Assembly: GCA_963764305.1 (NCBI GenBank)
Contig: CAVXSD010000007.1
Coordinates: 186,001 to 250,000 of the forward strand
Direction of reading: 5' to 3'
DNA: 64,000 nt
Source: Bog-473 sp963764305
GTDB lineage: Bacteria > Actinomycetota > Acidimicrobiia > Acidimicrobiales > RAAP-2
Shown here: positions 7,945-15,584 of the stretch, piece by piece
Layout: every line of letters starts with the position of its first letter
Numbering within the stretch: the first letter of the stretch is position 1
Position numbers and translations under genes: made by a program
The notes under the pieces: generated by a model
The model's input: the letters and a program-made list of their open reading frames with translations, nothing else
What the model was told of the DNA's origin: nothing
Database searches by the model: none

Positions 7945-8571
7945 ATGGACGACGTCGACCAGCAGCCGGGCGACGAGCCAGGACCCGAGGCGGATGGCGA
8001 GGCCAAGGAGTCCTCCACCCGCTGGATCGTGGAGCTGGTCTCTGTCGTGATCGTCGCCATCCTCGTCGCCGTCCTGCTGCGCACCTTCGTGGTCGCCACC
8101 TACTCCATCCCCTCTGGCTCCATGGAGCCGACCCTGCAGATCGGGGACCGGATCGTGGTGAACAAGGTGAGCTACCACCTCCACGGCGTCGACCGCGGCA
8201 ACATCGTCGTGTTCTCCACTCCGCCGGCCGAGGACTGCGCAGGCCAGCCGGTCTCGGATCTCGTCAAGCGCGTCATCGGGCTCCCGGGCGAGATAATTTC
8301 GCTGGCCGACGGCCGCGTGTACATCAACGGGCACGTGCTCCCCGAACCGTACCTCCCGCCGGACGTCCGCAACGACACCTACCCGGGGCCGTCGAACGCC
8401 GTCTATTCGCTGCACCACGCCTACAGGATTCCCACCGGGGAGGTGTTCGTGATGGGCGACAACCGTTCCCAGTCGTGCGACAGCCGCTACTGGGGCACCA
8501 TCCGCGAGTCGACGATCGTCGGCAAGGTCGACATGCGGATCTGGCCGCTCTCGAGAGTCGGCTTCGTCTAG
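7945..8571 (+). CDS. lepB: Signal peptidase I
   Basis: 208 residues from ATG 7945. One N-terminal membrane segment (about 28-50), then the catalytic serine in YSIPSGSMEPTL (S59) and the general-base lysine in LVKRVIGLPGE (K108), followed by the VFVMGDNRSQSCDSR block. It cleaves signal peptides from exported proteins at the outer face of the membrane. No ribosome site precedes the ATG; a TACTTT box at 7932-7937 lies 7 nt upstream, so the message is probably leaderless. An earlier in-frame TTG (7936) overlaps that box and is less likely. Neighbours on both sides face it, so it is a single-gene unit. Confidence 0.93.
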   Translation: MDDVDQQPGDEPGPEADGEAKESSTRWIVELVSVVIVAILVAVLLRTFVVATYSIPSGSMEPTLQIGDRIVVNKVSYHLHGVDRGNIVVFSTPPAEDCAGQPVSDLVKRVIGLPGEIISLADGRVYINGHVLPEPYLPPDVRNDTYPGPSNAVYSLHHAYRIPTGEVFVMGDNRSQSCDSRYWGTIRESTIVGKVDMRIWPLSRVGFV

Positions 8572-8966
8572 GTGCGGCGCTCGCGCCGCCACACGATGCG
8601 CAGGCCCGACCAGGTCTCGTCGATGGCGCAGACCTTGTTGTCCACCAGCCCGAGCGGCAGCGCGACCTCGCGCACCACGTGCTCGTCCATGGTGGTCGCC
8701 CGGCCAGAGGAGCGCTTGGGCCAGGCCACCCATAGTCCCCCGGACGGGTAGATCATCCGGCCCATCGCCTCGACGCTGCGTTCGAAGTCACGGCGCTCGG
8801 TGAAGAAGGCCACCACCACGTCCGCCTTTCCGCGGGCCTGGCGCTTCACCGTCACCTCCGGCGGCAGACCATCGATGACGCCGGGCGGCGCGTCGACGAG
8901 GGCCAGGGTCGACCCCTCGACGATGCCCAGCTTCTTGGGCAGCGGCGTCCCGCTGTACCCGGCCAT
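8568..8966 (-). CDS. DUF3052 family protein
   Basis: 132 residues opening with MAGYSGTPLPKKLGI, the hallmark of the DUF3052-like group common in actinobacteria; function unknown. A Rossmann-like alternation is visible: a strand (TLALVDAPPG), a second (DVVVAFFTERRDF), helix, and a strand GGLWVAWPKRSS, as in methyltransferase-like or SAM-like folds without a clear catalytic motif. It overlaps the upstream methyltransferase stop by 1 nt (TGATG) and is co-transcribed with it. It also overlaps the lepB stop by 4 nt tail-to-tail. Confidence 0.85.
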   Translation of the reverse strand: MAGYSGTPLPKKLGIVEGSTLALVDAPPGVIDGLPPEVTVKRQARGKADVVVAFFTERRDFERSVEAMGRMIYPSGGLWVAWPKRSSGRATTMDEHVVREVALPLGLVDNKVCAIDETWSGLRIVWRRERRT

Positions 8967-9775
8967 CAGCCGTTGGCGGCCTCGTAGACCCGGAAGGCCA
9001 TTGGGTATTCGTACTCGTCCGGCCCGACGGCGAACCGCTCCAGGTGGCGTTCCATCCGGGCCTCCGCTTCCTCCAGGTCCTCGGGCGCGACGCCCATGAA
9101 CTCGAGCAGCGAGCGATCCCCCACGGCGCTGGCGGGAGCCCTGACCGTGATCTCGTGACCCACACTCTCGACCCGGGCGAAGCCCGCTCCGGCCAGGATG
9201 TCACGCACGTACTCGTCATCCCCCAGAGTGAAGGGCCCGACCGGGCTCTTGCCGGGGGGCGGGAGAGGCGGCGACGGGACCAGCCCGCGCAGGGACGTGG
9301 CGAGATGCCACGGGTTCCGCTCGACCCCCTGCCAGCAGGCGAAGACGAAGCGATCGCCGGCACCCAACAGGGCGCGGATGGCTCCGAACGCCACCAGTGG
9401 CTCGTCGAAGAACATGACCCCCAGCTGGCTGACGGCCAGGTCGAACGACGGCTGACCGAGGTGCCCGGTCTGCACGTCCGTGACGACGAACTCCAAGTTC
9501 GTCGTGCCGGCCTGGCGCGCCCGTGCACGGGCCAGCTCGAGGAGCGCCGCGGACAGGTCGAGACCGACCACCCGTCCCTCCGGCGCGACGGCGTCGGCGA
9601 GGGCGATGGTCAGGAGGCCACCACCGCACCCGATGTCGCACACCCGTTCACCCGGCCGCGCATCGGCGGTCTCCAGCAGGTACGGCGACAGGGCTTCGGT
9701 CAGCCGTTCCCGGTCGGGCCACGACGCCACCCACCGGTCGTCGTTCCACCGCTTCGTCTCCCTCTCGTTGGCCAC
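8966..9775 (-). CDS. SAM-dependent methyltransferase (class I)
   Basis: 269 residues from GTG 9775. SAM-binding motif I is VCDIGCGGGLLTIAL, preceded by an N-terminal helix with WNDDRWVASWPDRERL, typical of the UbiE/Methyltransf_11-like group. Motif II is VVGLDLSAALLELAR and the post-II block is SFDLAVSQLGVMFFDEP. The substrate is unknown. A start at 9808 is open in frame but would overlap the divergent gene. The GTG at 9775 sits 8 nt after a TATACG box, so a leaderless start is favoured. It overlaps the following DUF3052 gene by 1 nt. Confidence 0.85.
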   Translation of the reverse strand: MANERETKRWNDDRWVASWPDRERLTEALSPYLLETADARPGERVCDIGCGGGLLTIALADAVAPEGRVVGLDLSAALLELARARARQAGTTNLEFVVTDVQTGHLGQPSFDLAVSQLGVMFFDEPLVAFGAIRALLGAGDRFVFACWQGVERNPWHLATSLRGLVPSPPLPPPGKSPVGPFTLGDDEYVRDILAGAGFARVESVGHEITVRAPASAVGDRSLLEFMGVAPEDLEEAEARMERHLERFAVGPDEYEYPMAFRVYEAANG

Positions 9776-9783
9776 CGCGACAA

Positions 9784-9791
9784 CGTATAGG
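9784..9791. promoter_or_regulatory. Shared bidirectional -10 element of two leaderless genes
   Basis: The near-palindrome CGTATAGG reads TATAGG rightward, 9 nt before GTG 9801, and TATACG leftward, 8 nt before GTG 9775. Neither gene has a Shine-Dalgarno sequence. The spacing fits transcription starting at or beside each start codon, so the two promoters physically share one -10 element and their polymerases would exclude each other. Confidence 0.45.
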
Positions 9792-9800
9792 TTCAGCGAC

Positions 9801-10679
9801 GTGCGCATCGGCCTCGTGATCCTGCCCTCCGACCGCTGGAGTGAGGCGCGCCGCCAGTGGGAGTGGGCGGACCGCGCCGGGTTCTGCACCGCGTGGACGT
9901 ACGACCACATCCGCTGGGGCGGCATGCCGGACGGGCCCTGGCACGCCGCGGTACCCGTGCTCGCCGCCGCGGCGGCCGTGACCGAACGAGTCCGGATGGG
10001 CACCCTGGTCGCCACGCCGAACTTCCGCCACCCCGTCACGCTCGCCCGCGACGCCCTCGCGCTGGACGACCTGAGTGGTGGCCGGCTCGACCTCGGGCTG
10101 GGCCCGGGCAGCGAGGGCCCGGACGCCACGGCGCTGGGGCAGGAACCGTGGACGCCGGCCGAGCGCCTGGCGCGCTTCGCGGAGTTCCTGCGGGTGCTCC
10201 AGACGATCGTGGACGGCAAGCCCGCGGCACGGACGTCCATGGCCACGGCGCACTACACCGCCGCAGAGGCGCCCAGCACTCCGGGCGCGCTGCAGCGCCC
10301 GCTCCCGCTCACCATCGCAGCCGCCAGGGCCAAGGGCCTCGCCCTTGTCGCCACCCACGGGAGCAACTGGGTCACCGTCGGCCCCACCGGGCGCGGACCG
10401 GGCACGCCCGAGACCACGTTGGAAGCGGTGCGCCGGCAGCTCCCCCTGTTCGAACGTGCCTGTAGTGCCGCCGGCCGGGATCCCTCGAGCGTCGGCAAGG
10501 TGCTCTTGTGGACGCCGACCGAGCCCGTCATCACCTCGCTCGACCAGTTCGACGAGATCGTCGCGCCGTACGCCGAGCTCGGCTTCGACCAGTTCGTGCT
10601 GCACCATCCGGACCAGACGGGGCCGTACGGCGGCGACGTCGCCACGTTCGAGCGCATCGCCGAACGCGCCGCCGAATAG
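9801..10679 (+). CDS. LLM-class F420-dependent oxidoreductase
   Basis: 292 residues from GTG 9801. Luciferase-like fold: VRIGLVILPSDRW at the N-terminus, CTAWTYDHIRWGG, the VRMGTLVATPNFRHP strand and LDDLSGGRLDLGLGPGSEG, the block that contacts F420 phosphate in this superfamily. The substrate is not evident. The start has no ribosome site and lies 9 nt after a TATAGG box shared with the divergent methyltransferase gene. It ends 1 nt from the opposing DNA-glycosylase gene. Confidence 0.87.
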   Translation: MRIGLVILPSDRWSEARRQWEWADRAGFCTAWTYDHIRWGGMPDGPWHAAVPVLAAAAAVTERVRMGTLVATPNFRHPVTLARDALALDDLSGGRLDLGLGPGSEGPDATALGQEPWTPAERLARFAEFLRVLQTIVDGKPAARTSMATAHYTAAEAPSTPGALQRPLPLTIAAARAKGLALVATHGSNWVTVGPTGRGPGTPETTLEAVRRQLPLFERACSAAGRDPSSVGKVLLWTPTEPVITSLDQFDEIVAPYAELGFDQFVLHHPDQTGPYGGDVATFERIAERAAE

Positions 10680-10680
10680 C

Positions 10681-11856
10681 TCAGCCGGCGAACCCCGACG
10701 CCAGTTCCGCCTCGAGATCGGCTCGCACCATCGCCGGCTCGACGTGCCCGACCTCGCACGCCGTGCAGCCGACCCACGACGCCGCTTCCACCAGCGCCCG
10801 CGCTACCGCCGCGGCCGCACCGGGACGCAGCAGCGTCACCTGCTTGGCCACCAGTACATCGCCCTGCCGGCCCGGGTCGACGAGCCCGACGATGCGCGTG
10901 CCATCCAGGACGGGCATGGCGAAGTAGCCGTAGATGCGCTTCTCCCTCGGGGTGTAGGCCTCCAGCCGGTGCCGGAGGCCGAAGAGGCGCTCCACCCGTT
11001 CCCGGTACCAGAGGAGGGAGTCGAACGGGGACAGCAGCACCGTCCGCCCCCTCATCCGGCTGCCCACCGAGCTGAGCGCGCCGGGATCGGCAAAGGCGGT
11101 CTCCTTCCACCCTGCCACCGATACCTCCGTCAACGCGGACGAACCCAGCACACCACGCACCAACGCGCGCGGCAGGCCGTGGTACACAGCCAGGTCGGCC
11201 TCCGTCGCCACGCCCAACGAGCGTCCCGCCGCCGCCACCAACCGCAGGGCGCACTCCTCGTCACTCCACTCCTGCTGCAGCAGATCAGCCGGGATGGCAC
11301 GCTCGGCGAGGTCGTAGACGCGGGCGAAGCCGCGCCGCTGGCGGCAGACCAGCTCGCCGATGTCGAGCAGCCACTCTGCCGCGATCTTGACCTCGGACCA
11401 GTCCCACCACGGGCCGCCCTTCTTGGCCCCACCGAGCTCATTGGCGGTCAGCGGTCCCTCGGCACGCAGGCGGGCCACCACTTCGCCGCAGGTCTTGTCC
11501 TGATCCTCCAACGCGTGCCAGCGCCTGCCCTTGCCACGCCGGGTCCGCCGCTTGAACTCGTACGCCGGCCAGTCCTCGAGCGGCAGCACACAGGCCGCGT
11601 GGGACCAGTACTCGAACGTCGCGCTCTTGGGGCCCCAGTAGGCCTTCTCCACCTTGGCCCGTCCGATGGCTCCCTGCCGTGCGTAGGCCACCAGCTCGTG
11701 CGAGCGCGCCAGGACAGAGATGGTGTCGAGCTGGACCGCACCGAGCCGGCGCACCATCGCAGGGACACCACCCGTGGCCACGCGGGCGCCCCGGAGCCCC
11801 TGGGCCGACAGCGCGATCCGGCGGGCCTCCTCGATGCTCAGCGAGTCAGGCGCCAT
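10681..11856 (-). CDS. Winged-helix DNA glycosylase of the YcaQ/AlkX/AlkZ family (HTH_42)
   Basis: 391 residues of the HTH_42 family. It shows the family blocks EARRIALSAQGL (N-terminal helix), GAVQLDTISVLARSHEL, PLEDWPAYEF and LLSPFDSLLWYRERVERLFGL. In AlkX/YcaQ and AlkZ the catalytic motif is Q-phi-D or Q-phi-Q; here QLD at residues 42-44 fits the Q-phi-D (AlkX-like) form. Those enzymes unhook interstrand DNA crosslinks or excise bulky alkylated bases. The length matches AlkX-type proteins. No secondary-metabolite cluster is visible nearby, so it is more likely a housekeeping repair enzyme than a self-resistance gene; that is inference. Confidence 0.82.
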   Translation of the reverse strand: MAPDSLSIEEARRIALSAQGLRGARVATGGVPAMVRRLGAVQLDTISVLARSHELVAYARQGAIGRAKVEKAYWGPKSATFEYWSHAACVLPLEDWPAYEFKRRTRRGKGRRWHALEDQDKTCGEVVARLRAEGPLTANELGGAKKGGPWWDWSEVKIAAEWLLDIGELVCRQRRGFARVYDLAERAIPADLLQQEWSDEECALRLVAAAGRSLGVATEADLAVYHGLPRALVRGVLGSSALTEVSVAGWKETAFADPGALSSVGSRMRGRTVLLSPFDSLLWYRERVERLFGLRHRLEAYTPREKRIYGYFAMPVLDGTRIVGLVDPGRQGDVLVAKQVTLLRPGAAAAVARALVEAASWVGCTACEVGHVEPAMVRADLEAELASGFAG

Positions 11857-11868
11857 GGGCGCTGCAAG

Positions 11869-12387
11869 CTAGCAAGCAGTCGCGCCAGGCTGCCCGGCCG
11901 CAGCTCCCATCGTCCGGTCCACGACGAGGAACTCGATGCAGAAGCGGACAGCACCGAGTGGTGCGATGTGATGCTCGACGTCCGGGGGGATGGCCTGCGT
12001 TTCTCCCGGGCCGATGACGGTGTCCAGCGCCGGCACGGTGGCGGCCCTGAAGCGCAACCGCCCAGCGTCGACGACGAGGCGCCCCCAGGTGTTGCCAGCG
12101 ACACGGTGGGCCCGTCGAAGAGCTGCCGGCACCGTGTGCTCGTCCCAGAGGGTCGTCGTCCGAACCAGCCGGAGATGCTCGGGCGGCTCGGCCCGCTCGC
12201 AGAGCGCGCACTCCAGAATGCTGCCCACGTGGGCGTCCCGAGCCTCTTCCTCCAGGATCCAGGGACGGAGCTGAAAAGGCGGCCGATGGCGGACGTGCTG
12301 GTTGTGGCCGCAGCACAGCTCGGCGACCCAGTCGCCGAGCTCATCGAGGTGGTACCCGGTGATCTGCCGTCCAATGCTGGCTGTCAT
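11869..12387 (-). CDS. DUF3565-DUF1971 fusion protein
   Basis: 172 residues made of two small domains. Residues about 6-72 match DUF3565: ITGYHLDELGDWVAELCC, GHNQHVRHRPPF, and a C-x2-C pair (ECALC) that could bind metal. Residues about 75-160 match DUF1971 (TehB-like cupin): LVRTTTLWDEHTVPAALRRA, GNTWGRLVV and VIGPGETQAIPPDVEHHI. In proteobacteria these domains occur near FNR- or NsrR-controlled nitrosative-stress genes; that is recalled family knowledge. Here it lies downstream of a truncated haemoglobin and a Cys-rich regulator on the same strand, which supports the same role. Confidence 0.75.
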   Translation of the reverse strand: MTASIGRQITGYHLDELGDWVAELCCGHNQHVRHRPPFQLRPWILEEEARDAHVGSILECALCERAEPPEHLRLVRTTTLWDEHTVPAALRRAHRVAGNTWGRLVVDAGRLRFRAATVPALDTVIGPGETQAIPPDVEHHIAPLGAVRFCIEFLVVDRTMGAAAGQPGATAC

Positions 12388-12444
12388 GGGCGGTCGCTGA
12401 TCTGCAAACCCCGGACCGGTGGCGGAGCCGGGGCGCAGCAGGCG

Positions 12445-13113
12445 TCAGGCATCGTCGTCCGTGCGCAGTTGGACGGCCACCCGGCAGCCGGCGCGGCGTG
12501 GGTTCTTGACCACAAGGTTGACGACTTCGACGCCGCCCAGACCCTCGGCCAGTCCCTCTGCCAATCCCAGGTGGAGCTGGCACACTGCGGCGGGATTGGT
12601 CGTTGCCACATTCTCGAACGGGCATCGTCCGAGCACGAAGTCAACCTTCGTCCCCTTGACGGCTCGCCGAGGTTGAAATCCTCTCCGCTGCATCTCCTCC
12701 TCGAGAGCATCGAGCGACCCGCCGAGAGGGTCCAGGTCGACTGCGGCCTCATGCCCGGCCTCATTCCCAGCTTGCCGAGGGCTGAGCCCGGACTCGAGCG
12801 CCGATGCAAACAGTCCGGCCAGGTACTCGTAAGGCCCGTCCGTGTCCCACAGCCCGGCTGCATCGGGGTTGAGGCGATAGAGCAGGCGCGGCCGACCCCG
12901 CGTCCCGGTGCGGCCGTCCTCGGTCTCTTCGGTCACGAGGCCGACTTCGACCAGGACAGCCAGGTGTTGCCGGATGGCGTTGTGATTGAGGCCCAGGTAG
13001 GAAGTCAGCTCCGCGACACTCGCCGGATGCGTCGCCTCAGCCAGGTAGCGGAAGATCCGATTGCGTGTCGGGACGGCAAGCGCCTTTGCCTCAGGTTGCA
13101 GGTCGGTCCGCAT
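12445..13113 (-). CDS. Winged-helix regulator with C-terminal cysteines (SufR/iron-sulphur type)
   Basis: 222 residues from ATG 13113, with GAAGGAG 11 nt upstream. The N-terminal winged helix spans about residues 10-82 (ASVAELTSYLGLNHNAIRQH as recognition region, then the basic wing GTRGRPRLLYRL). The C-terminal part carries C164, C178, H181 and C210 in the pattern RCPFENVA...AVCQLH...AGCRV, which resembles the Fe-S ligands of SufR-type regulators. Loss of a cluster to nitric oxide or oxidants would then change DNA binding; this is inference. It overlaps the haemoglobin gene by 23 nt and precedes the DUF3565-DUF1971 gene, so it probably controls this operon. Confidence 0.78.
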   Translation of the reverse strand: MRTDLQPEAKALAVPTRNRIFRYLAEATHPASVAELTSYLGLNHNAIRQHLAVLVEVGLVTEETEDGRTGTRGRPRLLYRLNPDAAGLWDTDGPYEYLAGLFASALESGLSPRQAGNEAGHEAAVDLDPLGGSLDALEEEMQRRGFQPRRAVKGTKVDFVLGRCPFENVATTNPAAVCQLHLGLAEGLAEGLGGVEVVNLVVKNPRRAGCRVAVQLRTDDDA

Positions 13114-13624
13114 CAACCGTCAACTCCTTCTCATTGACGACCGCGATCTCGATCGCTCCGGCCGTGCGGTCTTCGTCACGCGGTCGATGCGCTGTGGCGC
13201 TGGCGCTGAAGGCCACCCCGCTTTCGCTTCCCGGAGGCGCCCATGCAATCGCCGGGAGCCGGCGGGCGAGTGTGGTGGCGATCTTCCCCGCGTGGTCCTT
13301 GGCCTTCTCCGCGCCGGGACCGCGCCATCGCCGGTCGACGGCCGTCGCCCATAGTGTGTACCACCGGTCGAAGTGGTCTTGCGTCAGTGGCTCCAGGTGG
13401 TGCACGTGCTGATGAGCAGCTAGGAGGGCACCCTGGTACCCCTCCTGACCGAGCAAAATGCGACACCAATAGTCGATGAGCAGCGGGATGTGCGTGGCCC
13501 AATCGACTTCCGCCACCTCTTCGAATACTGGCGCCAGCCGTTCGTCCATCACGAGCTCCCGATAGAACCCGACCACAAGGTCGTGGATGTTCCGGCGCGA
13601 GTCCAGGTCTTCGACCGCCATCAT
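13091..13624 (-). CDS. Group III truncated haemoglobin
   Basis: 177 residues from ATG 13624, which has a GAGGA site; an ATG at 13651 adds nine residues but has no ribosome site. The globin core runs about residues 5-120: NIHDLVVGFYRELVMDERL, the YWCRILLGQEGYQG block, the histidine-rich LAAHQHVHHLEPL around the proximal haem ligand, and HFDRWYTLWATAVDRRW. This is the trHb group III pattern, linked in other bacteria to nitric-oxide or peroxynitrite chemistry. The last 40 or so residues are an extra polar tail that overlaps the next gene. Head of a three-gene leftward unit under a perfect palindrome. Confidence 0.83.
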   Translation of the reverse strand: MMAVEDLDSRRNIHDLVVGFYRELVMDERLAPVFEEVAEVDWATHIPLLIDYWCRILLGQEGYQGALLAAHQHVHHLEPLTQDHFDRWYTLWATAVDRRWRGPGAEKAKDHAGKIATTLARRLPAIAWAPPGSESGVAFSASATAHRPRDEDRTAGAIEIAVVNEKELTVDADRPAT

Positions 13625-13653
13625 CCGTCCTCGTTCGTCAGCTCGAATCATTT

Positions 13654-13671
13654 TTCTAGTCTAGCCTAGAA
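13654..13671 (-). promoter_or_regulatory. Palindromic operator TTCTAG-N6-CTAGAA at the haemoglobin promoter
   Basis: A perfect inverted repeat with 6-bp arms and a 6-bp spacer (TCTAGC) lies just upstream of the truncated haemoglobin gene in a local AT-rich patch. On the coding strand the patch also contains a TAGACT -10-like box. The distance to ATG 13624 leaves room for a short leader with a GAGGA site. The adjacent winged-helix regulator is the obvious candidate to bind here; that is inference. Confidence 0.6.
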
Positions 13672-13890
13672 TTAAGGCAGAGGCCTGCCGGTCCCTCGGT
13701 GTCGATCAGCCCTCTCACCTGGGGAGTTTTCTTTCAGAAAGGAGGGACCGGGTCCACGGGGACCGCGCCGAAACCACGAGTAGCAGCCCCAATCACCCGC
13801 CTCGGATGTGGGCGCCGATCGCGAACCACGGGCTGGTTGCGATGCGGTCCCGCTCATCCCGGACGCCAGAAAGTGCCCGTGATCCATGCC

Positions 13891-15018
13891 TCAGTCGAAG
13901 AGCGTCACCGCCACCGCATCCTCGAGGGCGCGGTCGTTGGCCCACATCAGCTGCTGCTGCTTGGCCCGCCGGAAGTACAGCTGGATGTCGAAGTCGAGCG
14001 TGAACCCGATACCACCGAAAAGCTGCTGGGCCATGGCGGTGATGTCACGGAAGGTCGAGCACACGTACAGCTTGGCCATCGGGGCCAACGACGCGAGCGA
14101 CCGGCCGGACGCTCCAGCCCAGGCGGCCTCGTGCACGAGCTGCTCGGCCCCGTCGAGATTCGTGACGGCATCGGCCAGGTCATGGGCTAGCGCCTGGAAC
14201 GCGCCGAGCGGCTTGTCGAACTGGTGACGGTCCTTGGCGTACTGCGTCGTGATCTCGAGGGCGTAGCGCGCGCCACCGACGGCCTGCGCGGCCAGGAGCA
14301 CCAACGCGGGCTCGAGCACCTCGTGCCAGGTGACCCACCCACTCCCTGCCGGCCCGATGCGGTCGTCTGCGCTCACCACGACGTCGGTCAGCGTGACCTC
14401 GTACTGCGTGTCGGACGAGATGCTGAACTGCTGGCGCAACGCCACGCCGCTCGCCGCGGGATCGACGAGGAACAGGTCGACGGCCTCGGGCGCGTCGCCG
14501 GACCGGGCCAGCACGACGAGGCGGTCGGCGGCCGAGGCGAAGGCGACGTGGCGCTTCACCCCATTGAGCCGAAATCCCGATCCCGCGACCTCGGCCCGTG
14601 CCTCCACGCCGCGGGGAGAGAACGCGTTCTCGGGCTCGAGCCACGCTGCGGTGAGGATGGCACTGCCTGTAGCGACCGGCCGCAGCCACTGCTCCTTCTG
14701 GGCATCGCTCCCGGCGGCGGCCAGCACTCCCCCGCTCATGACCGCCGAGACGAAGTGTGGCGTCGGGGCCAGGGCGCGCCCGAGCTCCTCGTAGAGCGCC
14801 ACACCCTCGACGAGTGACATCCCCGAGCCCCCGTACTGCTCGGGCAGCAGCAGCCCGACGAGGTCGAGCTCGCCGAGCTGCGTCCACAGCGCCGCGGGAT
14901 AGCCGACGGGGTCGTCCTCCATGGCGCGCACCACTTCGAGCGGGCAATGGCGCCCGAGGACATCGCGCACCGTCTGGCGCAGCAGCTCCTGCTCCTGGTC
15001 GAAATCAAGGTCCAACAC
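13891..15018 (-). CDS. Acyl-CoA dehydrogenase (FadE-like)
   Basis: 375 residues, flavin-dependent acyl-CoA dehydrogenase fold: an alpha-helical N-domain (EQELLRQTVRDVLGRHCP), the beta-barrel region with TAAWLEPENAFSP and FRLNGVKRHVAFASAADRLVVLA, and a C-domain ending in GGIGFTLDFDIQLYFRRAKQ. The C-domain motif marks the dehydrogenases of sterol or complex lipid catabolism. Two FadE genes at the ends of the same operon suggest a heteromeric enzyme, as for FadE pairs in mycobacterial cholesterol side-chain degradation; this is inference. Last gene of the five-gene leftward operon. Confidence 0.9.
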   Translation of the reverse strand: MLDLDFDQEQELLRQTVRDVLGRHCPLEVVRAMEDDPVGYPAALWTQLGELDLVGLLLPEQYGGSGMSLVEGVALYEELGRALAPTPHFVSAVMSGGVLAAAGSDAQKEQWLRPVATGSAILTAAWLEPENAFSPRGVEARAEVAGSGFRLNGVKRHVAFASAADRLVVLARSGDAPEAVDLFLVDPAASGVALRQQFSISSDTQYEVTLTDVVVSADDRIGPAGSGWVTWHEVLEPALVLLAAQAVGGARYALEITTQYAKDRHQFDKPLGAFQALAHDLADAVTNLDGAEQLVHEAAWAGASGRSLASLAPMAKLYVCSTFRDITAMAQQLFGGIGFTLDFDIQLYFRRAKQQQLMWANDRALEDAVAVTLFD

Positions 15019-15077
15019 TCAGAATCTCTTTCCTGCTCGGGGACACATGCACATGCAGATGGAGAGACGGGTACGAC

Positions 15078-15584
15078 TCACGACGATGCCGACGGAGACG
15101 GTCGCCACTGGTCGCCCCGGCGAGCCCACGGGTTGTCGTCGGCGCTCCGGGGCAGCGCGAGGCGGGCGGCGCAGGTGGTCTTGACGTCCCCGTCGACCGA
15201 CAGTGTCACCGCCACGGACGCGAAGCCGCAGCCGACAGGGTCCACCTCGGTCGACTCCACCGCACCCTGCAGGGACATGGTGTCGCCGGGGAAGACGGAG
15301 CCCTTCATGCGGAAGGTGACCCGGGCCAGGCGGCCGTGCGGCCCGGTCCAGTCGGTCAGGTAGCGCTCGAACCAGGCGGCCTGGTTGGGCGTGTTCAAGA
15401 AGATGTCCCGGGTCCCGTTTCGGTGGACTGCAAAGTCCTTGTCGTGGTGCATCGGGCGCCAGTCCCGTGTGGCGAGGGCGCCCAGGACGACCGTCGTCGC
15501 GGTGACCTTATAGTCGAGGCCCGGCAGGGGATCGCCGACCGCCAGGTCTCCCAACAGGAGTTGTGGCAAAACGGAGCTGGTCAC
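15078..15584 (-). CDS. MaoC-like hot-dog hydratase subunit
   Basis: 168 residues with the MaoC hot-dog fold. The hydratase signature is ATRDWRPMHHDKDFA with the catalytic D-x4-H pair (about D41, H46), followed by FLNTPNQAAWFERYLTDW and FRMKGSVFPGDTM. It would hydrate an enoyl-CoA made by the flanking dehydrogenases. It overlaps the upstream FAS1-like hydratase gene by 4 nt. In actinobacterial steroid pathways two unequal hot-dog subunits form one hydratase, and the overlap here fits that. The tail after residue 150 (RRGDQWRPSPSASS) is polar and probably disordered. Confidence 0.88.
   Translation of the reverse strand: MTSSVLPQLLLGDLAVGDPLPGLDYKVTATTVVLGALATRDWRPMHHDKDFAVHRNGTRDIFLNTPNQAAWFERYLTDWTGPHGRLARVTFRMKGSVFPGDTMSLQGAVESTEVDPVGCGFASVAVTLSVDGDVKTTCAARLALPRSADDNPWARRGDQWRPSPSASS

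Noticed and set aside
10075..13137. Rightward open frame of 1020 codons
   Set aside because: It runs opposite four well-supported leftward genes (glycosylase, DUF fusion, regulator, haemoglobin); its sequence is Arg/Pro/Ser-rich low complexity produced by high GC at third positions.
13672..13887. Leftward 71-codon frame between the haemoglobin and dehydrogenase genes
   Set aside because: No ribosome site, Pro/Gly/Arg-rich composition and no recognisable pattern; treated as spacer.
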